DNA of 49,066 nucleotides from Pseudomonadota bacterium. Lineage in GTDB: Bacteria; Pseudomonadota; Gammaproteobacteria; Burkholderiales; Casimicrobiaceae. A program made the position numbers and the translations under genes. The notes beneath the pieces are model-generated. The model worked only from the letters and a program-made list of their open reading frames with translations, searched no databases and was not told the DNA's origin. Below are positions 9,932 to 18,372 of the stretch, piece after piece (position 1 is the first letter of the stretch; every line of letters starts with the position of its first letter). The stretch covers positions 1-49,066 of the forward strand of contig JAFEDD010000038.1 of the NCBI GenBank assembly GCA_018241765.1, written 5' to 3'.

Positions 9932-10687
9932 TCAATCGGCATCGAGCAGCCGGTCGATGGCGGCGGCATCGACGCCGGGGCCGCGCAGCGTCGCGCAGTC
10001 GATGCCCTGACGCTCGAGCGCCGCGCAGATCCGATTGAGGCGCGCATCGAGTTCGGCGCTGTGATCGAGGAGCTTGTGGATCGCCTGCACCAGCGGATCG
10101 TCGATGTCGGCGGACAATCCGTAGGCGGAAAAGCCGATTTTCTGGGCCGTCGCCTCGCGCTGTTCGCGCGTCTCGGCGGTGATGATGCGCGCCGGAATGC
10201 CGACCGCCGTGGCGCCCGGCGGCACCGCCTTCAGCACCACCGAATTGGAGCCGATGCGCGCCCCCTCGCCCACCGTGAAGCTGCCCAGCACCTTGGCGCC
10301 GGCGCTGACGATGACACCACGCTCCAGCGTGGGGTGCCGTTTGGCGCCGCGTTCGAGCGAGGTGCCGCCGAGCGTGACGCCCTGATAGATCGTGCAGTCG
10401 TCATGCACTTCCGCCGTCTCGCCGATGACGATGCCCATGCCGTGGTCGATGAACACGCGGCGTCCGATGTAGGCAGCGGGGTGAATCTCGATGCCCGTCA
10501 GAAAGCGTGACAGGTGTGACACCCAGCGCGCGCTGCGCCGCCAGCCATGTCGCCACAGGCTGTTGGCCACGCGGTGCAGGCGCACCGCATGAAACCCCGG
10601 ATAGGACAGGCAGACGTCGAGCGCCGAGCGCGCGGCCGGATCCTTGCTGCGGATGGCGGCGATGTCTTCGCGAGTGCGGTCGAACAT
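9932..10687 (-). CDS. cysE: serine O-acetyltransferase
   Basis: A 251-residue left-handed beta-helix acetyltransferase that makes O-acetylserine from serine and acetyl-CoA, the first step of cysteine synthesis. Hexapeptide turns run from [21 protein letters not shown] to [24 protein letters not shown]. The catalytic-site segments are [13 protein letters not shown] and the basic lid [14 protein letters not shown]. The length suits the short (epsC/SAT) type with an N-terminal helical part. The start at 10687 gives [12 protein letters not shown], as in homologues; the longer open frame adds an Arg/Pro-rich stretch with no similarity. It lies just downstream of the palindromic element at 10823-10943. 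Confidence 0.94.
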   Translation of the reverse strand: MFDRTREDIAAIRSKDPAARSALDVCLSYPGFHAVRLHRVANSLWRHGWRRSARWVSHLSRFLTGIEIHPAAYIGRRVFIDHGMGIVIGETAEVHDDCTIYQGVTLGGTSLERGAKRHPTLERGVIVSAGAKVLGSFTVGEGARIGSNSVVLKAVPPGATAVGIPARIITAETREQREATAQKIGFSAYGLSADIDDPLVQAIHKLLDHSAELDARLNRICAALERQGIDCATLRGPGVDAAAIDRLLDAD

Positions 10688-10822
10688 GGAGGCGTGGGGC
10701 CGTGCCCGGACGTTGGAAGGCCGCAGTGTAGAGGCAAGCCGCGCCGACACAGGCGCGCGCGGCAGTGCGGCCGGCGTTGCCGACAAACACGGCTAACACG
10801 GCTCGACGCGCTCTGTCAGCCC

Positions 10823-10943
10823 ATCAGCTTTTTGCTGGAAACCGCACCCACAAAGGGCTTGCCGCCACGAATGACACGAAATCGACTTTGCATGAAATTG
10901 ACTGCCAAGCCTGTTGTGGACGCCATTTCAGAAAAAAGGTGAT
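10823..10943 (+). repeat. dispersed palindromic element, copy A
   Basis: One of four related intergenic elements of 121-126 bp. The left arm contains ACCGCACCCACAAAGGGCTT at 10841-10860 and the right arm GCCAAGCCTGTTGTGGACGCC at about 10903-10923. These pair imperfectly when folded. The outer ends ATCA (10823) and TGAT (10943) also pair, and TCGA sits at the centre (10882-10885). This copy has the most arm mismatches. It separates cysE from the amidohydrolase gene. Orientation + is assigned from the central TCGACTTT. Confidence 0.8.
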
Positions 10944-10980
10944 AGCCCGGTCGCCGATCCGAACGTGCAAGTGCGCACGC

Positions 10981-12162
10981 TCAGGCCGAAGCCTGCAGGA
11001 AGCGTTGGGCCAGCGCCACCCACATCGCCGCGCCGACACCGATGTTGCGGTCATTGAAGTCGTAGCCCGGGTTGTGGACGGAGCAGGCGCCGACACCGTC
11101 GCCCTCGCCGTTGCCGATGAAGAAGTAGCAGCCAGGCACCTCGTCGAGCATGAAGGCGAAGTCCTCGCTGCCGGTGACCGGCGGCGCGTTCCAGCGCACC
11201 TTGCCGTCGCCGACCAGATCGCGCGCCACCGAGCAGGCAAACTCGGCCTCGGCCTGCGTGTTCACCAGCACCGGATAGCTGCGCTCGTAGTTCACCTCGG
11301 CGCGCAGCCCGAAGCTCTCCGCCTGCGCTTGCGCCAGCGCATGAATGCGCCGTTCGAGCAGATCGCGCACGTCGCGGTCGAGCGCGCGCACGCTGAGCTC
11401 CATCGTCGCGCTCGGCGGGATCACGTTGCTCGCCGCGCCCGCGTGCAGCATGCCCACCGTGACCACGGCCGCGTCGAGCGGGTCGACGTTGCGAGACACG
11501 ATCGTCTGCAGCGCCATGACGAGGCTCGCCGCGGCGACGATCGGGTCGGCCGTGCGCTGCGGCAGCGCGCCGTGGCCGCCGACGCCATGCAGCGTGATGA
11601 CGACGCGGTCGGACGAGGCAAGTGCGGCGCCCGGCCGCACATGGAACGTGCCCTGCGCGATGCCCGGCATGTTGTGCATGCCGAACACCGCGTCGCACGG
11701 GAAGCGCTCGAAGAGCCCATCCTCGATCATGCGCCGCGCCCCCGCCTTGCCCTCCTCGGCCGGCTGAAAGATCAGGTTCAGCGTGCCATCGAAACGCCCG
11801 CTGGCTGCAAGGTATTTCGCCGCCGACAGCAGCATCGCCGTGTGCCCGTCGTGCCCGCAGGCGTGCATGACGCCACGCCGCTTGCTGGCGTGGCCGAAGG
11901 TGTTGCTCTCGACGATCGGCAGCGCATCCATGTCGGCGCGCAAGCCGACGCGCTTGGCGCCGCTGCCGCGCACCAGCTGGCCGACGACGCCGGTGCCCCC
12001 GAGTCCGCGATGCACCGCGTAGCCGTAGCTTGCGAGCCGTTCGGCCACCAGGTCCGAAGTGCGGAATTCCTCATAGGCGAGCTCCGGCTCGCTGTGGATG
12101 TCGTGACGAATCGCGATGAATTCGTCGGCCTGCGCGTAAAGCGCGTCGAGCAGTGCGGCCAT
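10981..12162 (-). CDS. M20-family amidohydrolase (hippurate hydrolase-like)
   Basis: A 393-residue M20D peptidase/amidohydrolase expected to cleave an N-acyl amino acid or similar amide. Probable metal ligands lie in the family motifs HACGHDGH, QPAEEGKAGA, GMHNMPG and the C-terminal HNPGYDFND. The dimerisation-domain motif GVGGHGALPQRTADPIVAA is also present. The start at 12162 is supported by AGGAG 5 bases upstream. It lies about 100 bases downstream of the IclR regulator on the same strand, so the two may share a transcript and an inducer. The true substrate cannot be read from the sequence; hippurate, N-acetyl amino acids and indole conjugates are all used in this family. Confidence 0.9.
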   Translation of the reverse strand: MAALLDALYAQADEFIAIRHDIHSEPELAYEEFRTSDLVAERLASYGYAVHRGLGGTGVVGQLVRGSGAKRVGLRADMDALPIVESNTFGHASKRRGVMHACGHDGHTAMLLSAAKYLAASGRFDGTLNLIFQPAEEGKAGARRMIEDGLFERFPCDAVFGMHNMPGIAQGTFHVRPGAALASSDRVVITLHGVGGHGALPQRTADPIVAAASLVMALQTIVSRNVDPLDAAVVTVGMLHAGAASNVIPPSATMELSVRALDRDVRDLLERRIHALAQAQAESFGLRAEVNYERSYPVLVNTQAEAEFACSVARDLVGDGKVRWNAPPVTGSEDFAFMLDEVPGCYFFIGNGEGDGVGACSVHNPGYDFNDRNIGVGAAMWVALAQRFLQASA

Positions 12163-12268
12163 GTCGTCTCCTGAATGGGTCGGCAGTGAGCGGTTGCGTG
12201 GGCAGCGCAGATTAACCGATGTGCCGTGCGGCACCAGCGCGCGCGGTTCGGGCGATGAAATGCCGGCG

Positions 12269-13087
12269 TCAGGATTCGCCGGGCGCCTCGCGCGCACCGA
12301 GTCGATCGGACACCCGCCGCGCCGCGGCCCGCAGATCGGCAGCGATCAGGCTGCTCCACGTCGCATCGAACTCGGCGGCGGCGCCAAGCACGGTCAGCAC
12401 CAGCGCGATCTCGCCGGTGTGATCGAACACCGGCGCCGAAAACGCATTGACGCCCGGCACCGGGTGGCCCTGCGCACGCGCCAGCCCGCGCCTGCGCACC
12501 TGATCGAGCTCAGGCGCGATGGCGGCAAGCGCACGACGCAGTTCGCTGCGCTGGCGCGTGCTCGCCGAGGCAAGATGCGCCTCGATCTGCGCTGCACTGG
12601 CAAACGCGGCGAACACCTTGCCGGTCGCCGTCAGGTGCAGCTCCATCACGGTGCCCGTGCGCATGTTGACATACACCGGATGCACCGATTCGACCAGGCG
12701 CACGACGGTCGGCCCATGGTTGCCCCAGACGGCGATGGCCGTGGAGTGCCCCGTGCGCGCGGCAAGCCCCGTCATTTCGTTCGTTGCGACACGCACCGCG
12801 TCGAGACGGTTCAGCGCCAGGAGCCCGAGTTCGAGCGCGAACGCTCCGAGGTCATAGCGGCCGCTCACGGCATCCTGCTCGACGAGTCCGAGTCGGCAAA
12901 AGCTCACCAGATAGGCGTGCGCCTTCGCCGCCGGCATGCCGGCCGCCTCGGCAAGTTCCTTCAGCATCATCGCGCCGCTGCTGCGGGTGAGCGCCGCGAG
13001 CACGCGGCCACCGACATCGATCGATTGAATTCCGCGCTGTGTTTTGGCCATGTCGCGACGAGGGGCTTCGTTGACTTTGGTTGACAT
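12269..13087 (-). CDS. IclR-family transcriptional regulator
   Basis: A 272-residue regulator. The winged helix-turn-helix spans about 22-85 (QSIDVGGRVLAAL, MMLKELAEAAGMPAAKAHAYL) and a GAF-like effector domain about 95-265 (VWGNHGPTVVRLVE, TATGKVFAAF, PGVNAFSAPVFDHTGEIALVLTVLG). It is divergent from the MBL-fold gene and its catabolic run, and next to an amidohydrolase, so it probably senses a pathway metabolite. ATG at 13087 is used; ATG at 13051 (MAKTQRGIQSI) gives a 260-residue form and is nearly as likely. A perfect palindrome lies immediately upstream and may be its operator. Confidence 0.92.
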   Translation of the reverse strand: MSTKVNEAPRRDMAKTQRGIQSIDVGGRVLAALTRSSGAMMLKELAEAAGMPAAKAHAYLVSFCRLGLVEQDAVSGRYDLGAFALELGLLALNRLDAVRVATNEMTGLAARTGHSTAIAVWGNHGPTVVRLVESVHPVYVNMRTGTVMELHLTATGKVFAAFASAAQIEAHLASASTRQRSELRRALAAIAPELDQVRRRGLARAQGHPVPGVNAFSAPVFDHTGEIALVLTVLGAAAEFDATWSSLIAADLRAAARRVSDRLGAREAPGES

Positions 13088-13089
13088 CA

Positions 13090-13108
13090 AATTCGTTTAT
13101 AACGAATT
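13090..13108. promoter_or_regulatory. palindromic operator candidate for the IclR regulator
   Basis: A perfect inverted repeat of AATTCGTT and AACGAATT separated by TAT lies between the regulator and the divergent catabolic run. A related half site, TTAGCGAAT, follows about 20 bases further on. The region is unusually AT-rich for this window. TATAAA can be read on the minus strand inside the palindrome, which would let the bound protein block its own promoter. Confidence 0.65.
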
Positions 13109-13228
13109 AGTTTACTTTTAGCGAATCTGGCGCTAGCATGCAAGCGCGGCTCGATGATTGCGTCACCACGTTCGCGAACGTCGACATCGCTTTCCGCCAT
13201 TCCCCTCGCGCCGACTCGTTGCACCGCC

Positions 13229-14197
13229 ATGACCACGCAAAAGAAATTCGCTTCCCACGCCGACCTCGAAATCAAGAAGGTCAGCTTCGACAAGCTCTCG
13301 GAGAACGCCTACGCCTACACCGCCGAGGGTGACCCGAACACCGGCATCATCATCGGCGACGACGCAGTGATGGTGATCGACACCCAGGCCACGCCGGTCA
13401 TGGCGCAGGACGTGATCCGCCACATCCGCACGGTCACCGACAAGCCCATCAAATACGTCGTGCTGTCGCACTACCACGCGGTGCGCGTGCTTGGCGCCAG
13501 CGGCTACAAGGCGGAAGGCGCGGAGCACATCATCGCCAGCCACGACACCTATGAGCTGATCGTCGAGCGCGGCGAAGCGGACAAGGCCAGCGAGATCGGT
13601 CGCTTCCCGCGCCTGTTTCAGGCCGTCGAATCGGTGCCACCCGGCATGACCTGGCCGACCATGACCTTCAAGGGCGAGATGACGCTCTGGCTCGGCAAGC
13701 TCGAAGTGAAGCTGATGCAGGTGGGCCGCGGCCACACCAAGGGCGACACCATCGCCTGGATTCCGTCGCAGAAGGTACTGTTCTCGGGCGACCTCGTCGA
13801 ATTCGACGCCACGCCGTACGCTGGCGACGCGTATTACGAAGACTGGCCGGCCACGCTCGACGCCATCGCCGCACTGAAGCCCGACAAGTTGGTGCCCGGC
13901 CGCGGCGCGGCGCTGCAAACCCCGGAGCAGGTCGCCGCCGGCCTCAAGGGCACGCGCGAGTTCGTCAGCGAGCTCTACGCCTCGGTCAAAGCGGGCGCAA
14001 GAGCGGGCAAGGACTTGAAGAGCGTGTACCGCGAAACCTTCGATCGCCTGAAGCCGAAGTACGGTCACTGGGTCATCTTCGATCACTGCATGCCCTTCGA
14101 CGTGACCCGCGCCTACGACCTCGCGACCGGCCACGCCGACCCGCGCATCTGGACGGCCGAGCGCGACATCGAGATGTGGAAGGCGCTGGAGGGCTGA
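13229..14197 (+). CDS. metallo-beta-lactamase-fold hydrolase with altered metal motif
   Basis: A 322-residue MBL-fold protein. The first metal motif, normally HxHxDH, reads H81-Y-H83-A-V-R86, so the Asp and third His that hold the second metal are replaced by Val and Arg. His169 (GRGHTKGD) and Asp188 (SGDLVEF) are kept. One metal site could remain, so a mononuclear or non-hydrolytic role is possible. The C-terminal third is helical and contains HWVIFDHCMPFDVTRAYD. The ATG at 13229 is preferred; an upstream in-frame start would add 25 low-similarity residues. It leads the run encoding an aromatic hydroxylase and fumarylacetoacetase, so a role on a ring-cleavage product is an inference. Confidence 0.85.
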   Translation: MTTQKKFASHADLEIKKVSFDKLSENAYAYTAEGDPNTGIIIGDDAVMVIDTQATPVMAQDVIRHIRTVTDKPIKYVVLSHYHAVRVLGASGYKAEGAEHIIASHDTYELIVERGEADKASEIGRFPRLFQAVESVPPGMTWPTMTFKGEMTLWLGKLEVKLMQVGRGHTKGDTIAWIPSQKVLFSGDLVEFDATPYAGDAYYEDWPATLDAIAALKPDKLVPGRGAALQTPEQVAAGLKGTREFVSELYASVKAGARAGKDLKSVYRETFDRLKPKYGHWVIFDHCMPFDVTRAYDLATGHADPRIWTAERDIEMWKALEG

Positions 14198-14237
14198 GCC
14201 CCGCCGCAGCCCCCCCCGGTCAACGAGGAACGAAGCC

Positions 14238-15905
14238 GTGCTGAAGACCTACACCTACCCGAAGTACGCCTACCAGCGCCCACCCGAACTGAACGGCGCG
14301 GGTGGGCGCCGCCCGGTGCTCATCGTCGGCGCCGGTCCGGTCGGGTTGACGGCGGCGCTCGACTGCCATCTGCACGGCATTCCGGCCATCGTGCTCGATG
14401 ACGACGACACGGTGTCCGTCGGCTCGCGTGGCCTGTGTTACGCCAAGCGTGCGCTCGAAGTGCTCGACCGCGTGGGCGTCGGGCAGGCGGTGGTCGACAA
14501 GGGCGTCGAATGGAACGTCGGGCGCACGTTCTTCCACGACAACGAGGTCTACAGCTTCAACCTGATGCCCGAGCCCGACCACAAGCGGCCCGGCATGATC
14601 AACCTGCAGCAGTACTACCTCGAAGAGTATCTGGTCAATCGCTGCAACGAGGTCGGTGTCGAAATTCGCTGGAAGCACAAGGTCGTCTCGGTCACCCCGG
14701 CAGATGACCACGTCAGCCTGCAAGTGGAAACCGTCGACGGCGTCTACGCGATCGAGTGCGACTGGCTGATCGTGTGCGACGGCGCACGCAGCCCGGTGCG
14801 CACCATGATGGGCCTGGACATCGACGGCAAGGTTTTCATGGACCGCTTCCTGATCGCCGACGTGGTGATGAAGGCAGACTTCCCCGCCGAACGCTGGTTC
14901 TGGTTCGATCCGCCGTTTCATCGCAACCAGTCGGTCCTCTTGCACCGCGAAGCCGACAACGTCTGGCGCATCGACTTCCAGCTCGGCTGGGACGCCGACC
15001 CGCAGACCGAGCGGCAGCCCGAACGCGTCATCCCGCGCATTCAGGCGATGCTCGGCCGCGATCGCGAGTTCGAACTGGAGTGGGTCAGCGTCTACACCTT
15101 CCAGTGTCGGCGCATGAACCGCTTCAACCATGGCCGCGTGATGTTCGCAGGCGATGCCGCACATCAGGTCTCGCCCTTCGGCGCGCGAGGCGCGAACAGT
15201 GGCGTGCAGGACACCGACAACCTGATCTGGAAATTGAAGCTCGTCATCGATGGCAAGGCACCCGCCAGCCTGCTCGACACCTACTCCGACGAGCGCTGCT
15301 GGGCGGCGGACGAGAACATCCTCAACTCGACGCGCTCGACGGACTTCATCACCCCCAAGAGCAACGCCAGCAAGCTGATTCGCACGGCCGTGCTGCAACT
15401 GGCGCAAAAGCACGCCTTCGCACGCAAGCTGGTCAACTCGGGGCGCCTGTCGGTGCCGGCGTTCTACACCGCCTCCGTGCTCAACACGCCCGATGACGGC
15501 AGCTTCGCCGGCATGATGGAGCCGGGCGCACCGATGGACGACGCGCCGGTGCGCGTCAACGGTGTCGATGGCCGCAGCGGCTGGCTGCTCGATCATCTCG
15601 GCAACCGCTTCCAACTGCTGCTGTTCGTCGATGACCCGGCGACGCTCGACACTGCCCGGTTGCAGGCGCTGACCACGCAACCCGGTGCCATCGGCGTGCA
15701 GCCGATCGTGGTCACGCCGGGAACGGCCGCCGCGCCCGACATCCTCACGCTGCACGACAGCAACGGCCGCTTCGCGCAGCGCTACGACGCTCGCGACGGC
15801 ACGGTGTATCTGGCACGCCCCGATCAGCACGTCGCCGCCCGCTGGCGCCGCTTCGATGCTGCCGACATCGCAGCCGCATTGCGGCGCGCCACCTGCAACG
15901 CCTGA
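14238..15905 (+). CDS. FAD-dependent aromatic hydroxylase (MhpA/PHBH-like)
   Basis: A 555-residue group A flavoprotein monooxygenase. It has the N-terminal FAD motif [15 protein letters not shown] at about 28-42, the NAD(P)H/FAD segment WLIVCDGARSPVR near 175, and the second FAD motif RVMFAGDAAHQVSPFGARGANSGVQD near 300. The C-terminal thioredoxin-like domain typical of MhpA-type enzymes follows (about 430-550). Such enzymes hydroxylate phenolic rings at the expense of NAD(P)H. GTG at 14238 is the start, with GAGG 9 bases upstream. It is followed after 13 bases by the DUF2783 gene. The actual ring substrate is unknown; a hydroxyphenyl acid giving homogentisate- or gentisate-like products would fit the downstream fumarylacetoacetase. 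Confidence 0.9.
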   Translation: MLKTYTYPKYAYQRPPELNGAGGRRPVLIVGAGPVGLTAALDCHLHGIPAIVLDDDDTVSVGSRGLCYAKRALEVLDRVGVGQAVVDKGVEWNVGRTFFHDNEVYSFNLMPEPDHKRPGMINLQQYYLEEYLVNRCNEVGVEIRWKHKVVSVTPADDHVSLQVETVDGVYAIECDWLIVCDGARSPVRTMMGLDIDGKVFMDRFLIADVVMKADFPAERWFWFDPPFHRNQSVLLHREADNVWRIDFQLGWDADPQTERQPERVIPRIQAMLGRDREFELEWVSVYTFQCRRMNRFNHGRVMFAGDAAHQVSPFGARGANSGVQDTDNLIWKLKLVIDGKAPASLLDTYSDERCWAADENILNSTRSTDFITPKSNASKLIRTAVLQLAQKHAFARKLVNSGRLSVPAFYTASVLNTPDDGSFAGMMEPGAPMDDAPVRVNGVDGRSGWLLDHLGNRFQLLLFVDDPATLDTARLQALTTQPGAIGVQPIVVTPGTAAAPDILTLHDSNGRFAQRYDARDGTVYLARPDQHVAARWRRFDAADIAAALRRATCNA

Positions 15906-15918
15906 CCGGGAGCCAAGC

Positions 15919-16146
15919 ATGCCGCTGCAACTCGATCCGAACTTTCACCAGCCAGGACATCGCTATCACCGCGATTTCTCTCCGGGCGATGACTTCTACC
16001 AGCTGCTGATCGACGCCCATCGCGACCTGAGCGACGAGCACAGCGCGCTGCTCAATGCGAAGCTCGTCTTGCTGCTCGCCAATCACATCGGCAACCTCGA
16101 CATCCTGCGCGAAGCCATGCAGGTCGCGCGCGACGACACCGCCTGA
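15919..16146 (+). CDS. DUF2783 small protein
   Basis: A 75-residue cytoplasmic protein, recognised as DUF2783 from its segment PNFHQPGHRYHRDF and its helical SDEHSALLNAKLVLLLANHIGN. The start at 15919 has GGGAG about 9 bases upstream and lies 13 bases after the hydroxylase stop. Proteins of this family commonly follow FAD-dependent aromatic hydroxylases, so an accessory or small-subunit role is inferred. No catalytic residues can be assigned. Confidence 0.85.
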   Translation: MPLQLDPNFHQPGHRYHRDFSPGDDFYQLLIDAHRDLSDEHSALLNAKLVLLLANHIGNLDILREAMQVARDDTA

Positions 16147-16297
16147 CCCATGCCATCACCGCTTCCCCCGTAGGTTCGGACCCGGCCGCGATTCGTCGCA
16201 ACGGCGTTCATCCGCGTTGCCCGACCGCGCCGGCCCGCAACCTTCGCGTCCGTCCGTGGCCAGCCAGCCTAACCACGTTTTTTCCAAGGAGAGTCTC

Positions 16298-16843
16298 ATG
16301 CTCGTTCAACGTCTTCATCACGTCGCCTACCGCTGCCTCGACGCCAAACAGACCGTCGAGTGGTACAAGAAGCACCTCGACATGGATCTGGTGCTCGCCA
16401 TCGCCGAGGATCGGGTTCCCTCGACCGGTGAACCGGACCCCTACATGCACATCTTTCTCGATATGGGCCAGGGCAATGTGCTCGCGTTTTTCGAACTGCC
16501 GAACAGCCCCACCATGGGCCGCGACGAGAACACGCCGCGCTGGACGCAGCACCTCGCGATGAAGGTCGACTCACTCGACACGCTGATGAAAGCCAAGGCT
16601 CGGCTCGAAGCCGGTGGTGTCGACGTGCTCGGCCCGACCGACCACACGATCTTCAAGTCGATCTATTTCTTCGACCCCAACGGGCATCGCCTCGAACTGG
16701 TCGCCGATACCGCAACGCCCGACATGAAACGCAAGCTCGATGAGGTCAAGTTCGACATGATCGAGGAATGGTCGCGCACCAAACGCGCACCGAAGCACGC
16801 CGCGTGGTTGCACGACGGCAGCATGAGCGGCGGCGGCCACTGA
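16298..16843 (+). CDS. VOC-family (glyoxalase/extradiol dioxygenase superfamily) protein
   Basis: A 181-residue vicinal oxygen chelate protein with one beta-alpha-beta-beta-beta pair. Likely metal ligands are His in LHHVAYRC, Glu in LAFFELPN, His in WTQHLAMKV and Glu in GHRLELV, the usual His/Glu set for Fe, Mn or Ni. AAGGAGAG lies directly before the ATG. About 150 bases without a gene separate it from the DUF2783 gene. In this run it stands between a ring hydroxylase and fumarylacetoacetase, where a ring-cleaving dioxygenase would be expected. It could therefore be that enzyme, but a lyase or isomerase role is equally open. Confidence 0.88.
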   Translation: MLVQRLHHVAYRCLDAKQTVEWYKKHLDMDLVLAIAEDRVPSTGEPDPYMHIFLDMGQGNVLAFFELPNSPTMGRDENTPRWTQHLAMKVDSLDTLMKAKARLEAGGVDVLGPTDHTIFKSIYFFDPNGHRLELVADTATPDMKRKLDEVKFDMIEEWSRTKRAPKHAAWLHDGSMSGGGH

Positions 16844-16862
16844 ACGGAGCCGACACGACGAC

Positions 16863-18179
16863 ATGGCTGCATTGAATGCGACACACGATGCGACGCGGCG
16901 AAGCTGGGTTGCCTCTGCCAACGACGGGCAAACCGATTTCCCGATCCAGAACCTGCCGGTCGCGGTGTTTCGACGTCGTGGCAGCGGCGAGGCGCTGCGC
17001 GGTGGCGTGGCGATCGGGGAGCAGATCCTCGACCTCGCGGCGGCGCACGCGCGCGGCGCGTTCAGCGGCCTCGCGGCGCGCGCAGCTTCGGCCGCCGCCG
17101 GGGACACGCTCAACGCGCTGATGGCGCTCGGCCCGGAGGCATGGTCGGCACTGCGCGCGGCGTTGTCGGATGCGTTGCAAAGCGGCGCCCCCCAGGAGGC
17201 GCTGCTACGCGACGCTCTGGTGGCGCAAGCGGACGCCGAATTCGGGCTGCCGGCGCACATCGGCGATTACACCGATTTCTATACCTCGGTTCACCACGCC
17301 ACCAACGTCGGTCGCCTGTTTCGGCCCGACAACCCGTTGCTGCCCAACTACAAATGGGTTCCCATCGGCTATCACGGTCGCGCCTCATCGGTCATCGTGT
17401 CCGGTCAGCCCTTCCATCGGCCGATCGGCCAGAGCATGCCCGCCGGCGCCACGGCCCCGGTCGTCGGTCCGAGCCGCCGGCTCGACTACGAACTCGAACT
17501 GGGCATTTTCATCGGTCGCGGCAACGCGCTCGGCGAGCGCATCGCCATGGCGAATGCGGAGTCGCACGTCTTCGGGCTGTGCCTTCTGAACGACTGGTCG
17601 GCGCGTGACATCCAGCCGTGGGAATACCAGCCGCTCGGCCCGTTTCTCGCCAAGAACTTCGCCACGACGATCTCACCGTGGATCGTGACGCTGGAAGCGT
17701 TGGCGCCCTACCGCACCGCGTGGTCGCGTCCAGCCGGTGACCCCGAACCCCTGCCCTACCTCGATGCGCCGACGCTGCGCAGCGAAGGGGCCATCGACAT
17801 CCAGCTCGAGGTGACGTTGCAGAGCGCTCGCATGCGCGAGAGCGGACTCGCTCCGCACCGGCTGTGCCGAACGAGCTACCGCCATGCCTACTGGACACTC
17901 GCGCAACTGGTGACCCACCACACCGTCAATGGCTGCAATCTGCAAAGCGGGGATCTGCTCGGCACCGGCACGTTGAGTGGCCCGACCGCCGACGAAATGG
18001 GCGCGCTGCTCGAGCTCACGGCGGGCGGCAAGCAACCCGTCACCCTCCCCGATGGCGAGCAACGCACCTTCATCGAGGACGGCGACCGCGTTGCGCTGCA
18101 CGGCCATTGCGCGGCGCCCGGATTCGTTCGTCTCGGCTTTGGTGCGTGCGAAGCGACGCTGCTGCCGGCGCGTACCTGA
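16863..18179 (+). CDS. fahA: fumarylacetoacetase
   Basis: A 438-residue FAH that splits fumarylacetoacetate to fumarate and acetoacetate, the last step of homogentisate breakdown. The N-terminal SH3-like domain (about 20-130) is followed by the catalytic domain. Conserved segments are DYTDFYTSVHHATNVG, PIGYHGRASS, SRRLDYELELG, LLNDWSARDIQPWEYQPLG, KNFATTISPW and the metal/active-site region near them. It starts 19 bases after the VOC gene. The full two-domain length distinguishes it from the shorter FAH-like hydrolases of gentisate pathways. A maleylacetoacetate isomerase-like GST is encoded separately at 33711-34358. Confidence 0.95.
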   Translation: MAALNATHDATRRSWVASANDGQTDFPIQNLPVAVFRRRGSGEALRGGVAIGEQILDLAAAHARGAFSGLAARAASAAAGDTLNALMALGPEAWSALRAALSDALQSGAPQEALLRDALVAQADAEFGLPAHIGDYTDFYTSVHHATNVGRLFRPDNPLLPNYKWVPIGYHGRASSVIVSGQPFHRPIGQSMPAGATAPVVGPSRRLDYELELGIFIGRGNALGERIAMANAESHVFGLCLLNDWSARDIQPWEYQPLGPFLAKNFATTISPWIVTLEALAPYRTAWSRPAGDPEPLPYLDAPTLRSEGAIDIQLEVTLQSARMRESGLAPHRLCRTSYRHAYWTLAQLVTHHTVNGCNLQSGDLLGTGTLSGPTADEMGALLELTAGGKQPVTLPDGEQRTFIEDGDRVALHGHCAAPGFVRLGFGACEATLLPART

Positions 18180-18372
18180 CCGCTTGTTTTTTCGCGAACG
18201 ACTCGTTGTTTCCATCACCCCGACGCATGTCCACGACCGACCGATCACACGCTCCCGCAAACCGCCGCGCCCTGGGCCGTCAGGCGTTTGGCGCACGCTT
18301 CGTCGCAGCGGACATCGAATCAACCCAACGCGGTGCGCAGGCACCGCATGACCCATCGACAAGGAGGACCTG

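Noticed and set aside
10547-10942. Open frame ending AKPVVDAISEKR in the cysE gap
   Set aside because: The conserved-looking end is the palindromic element translated; the rest is antisense to cysE.
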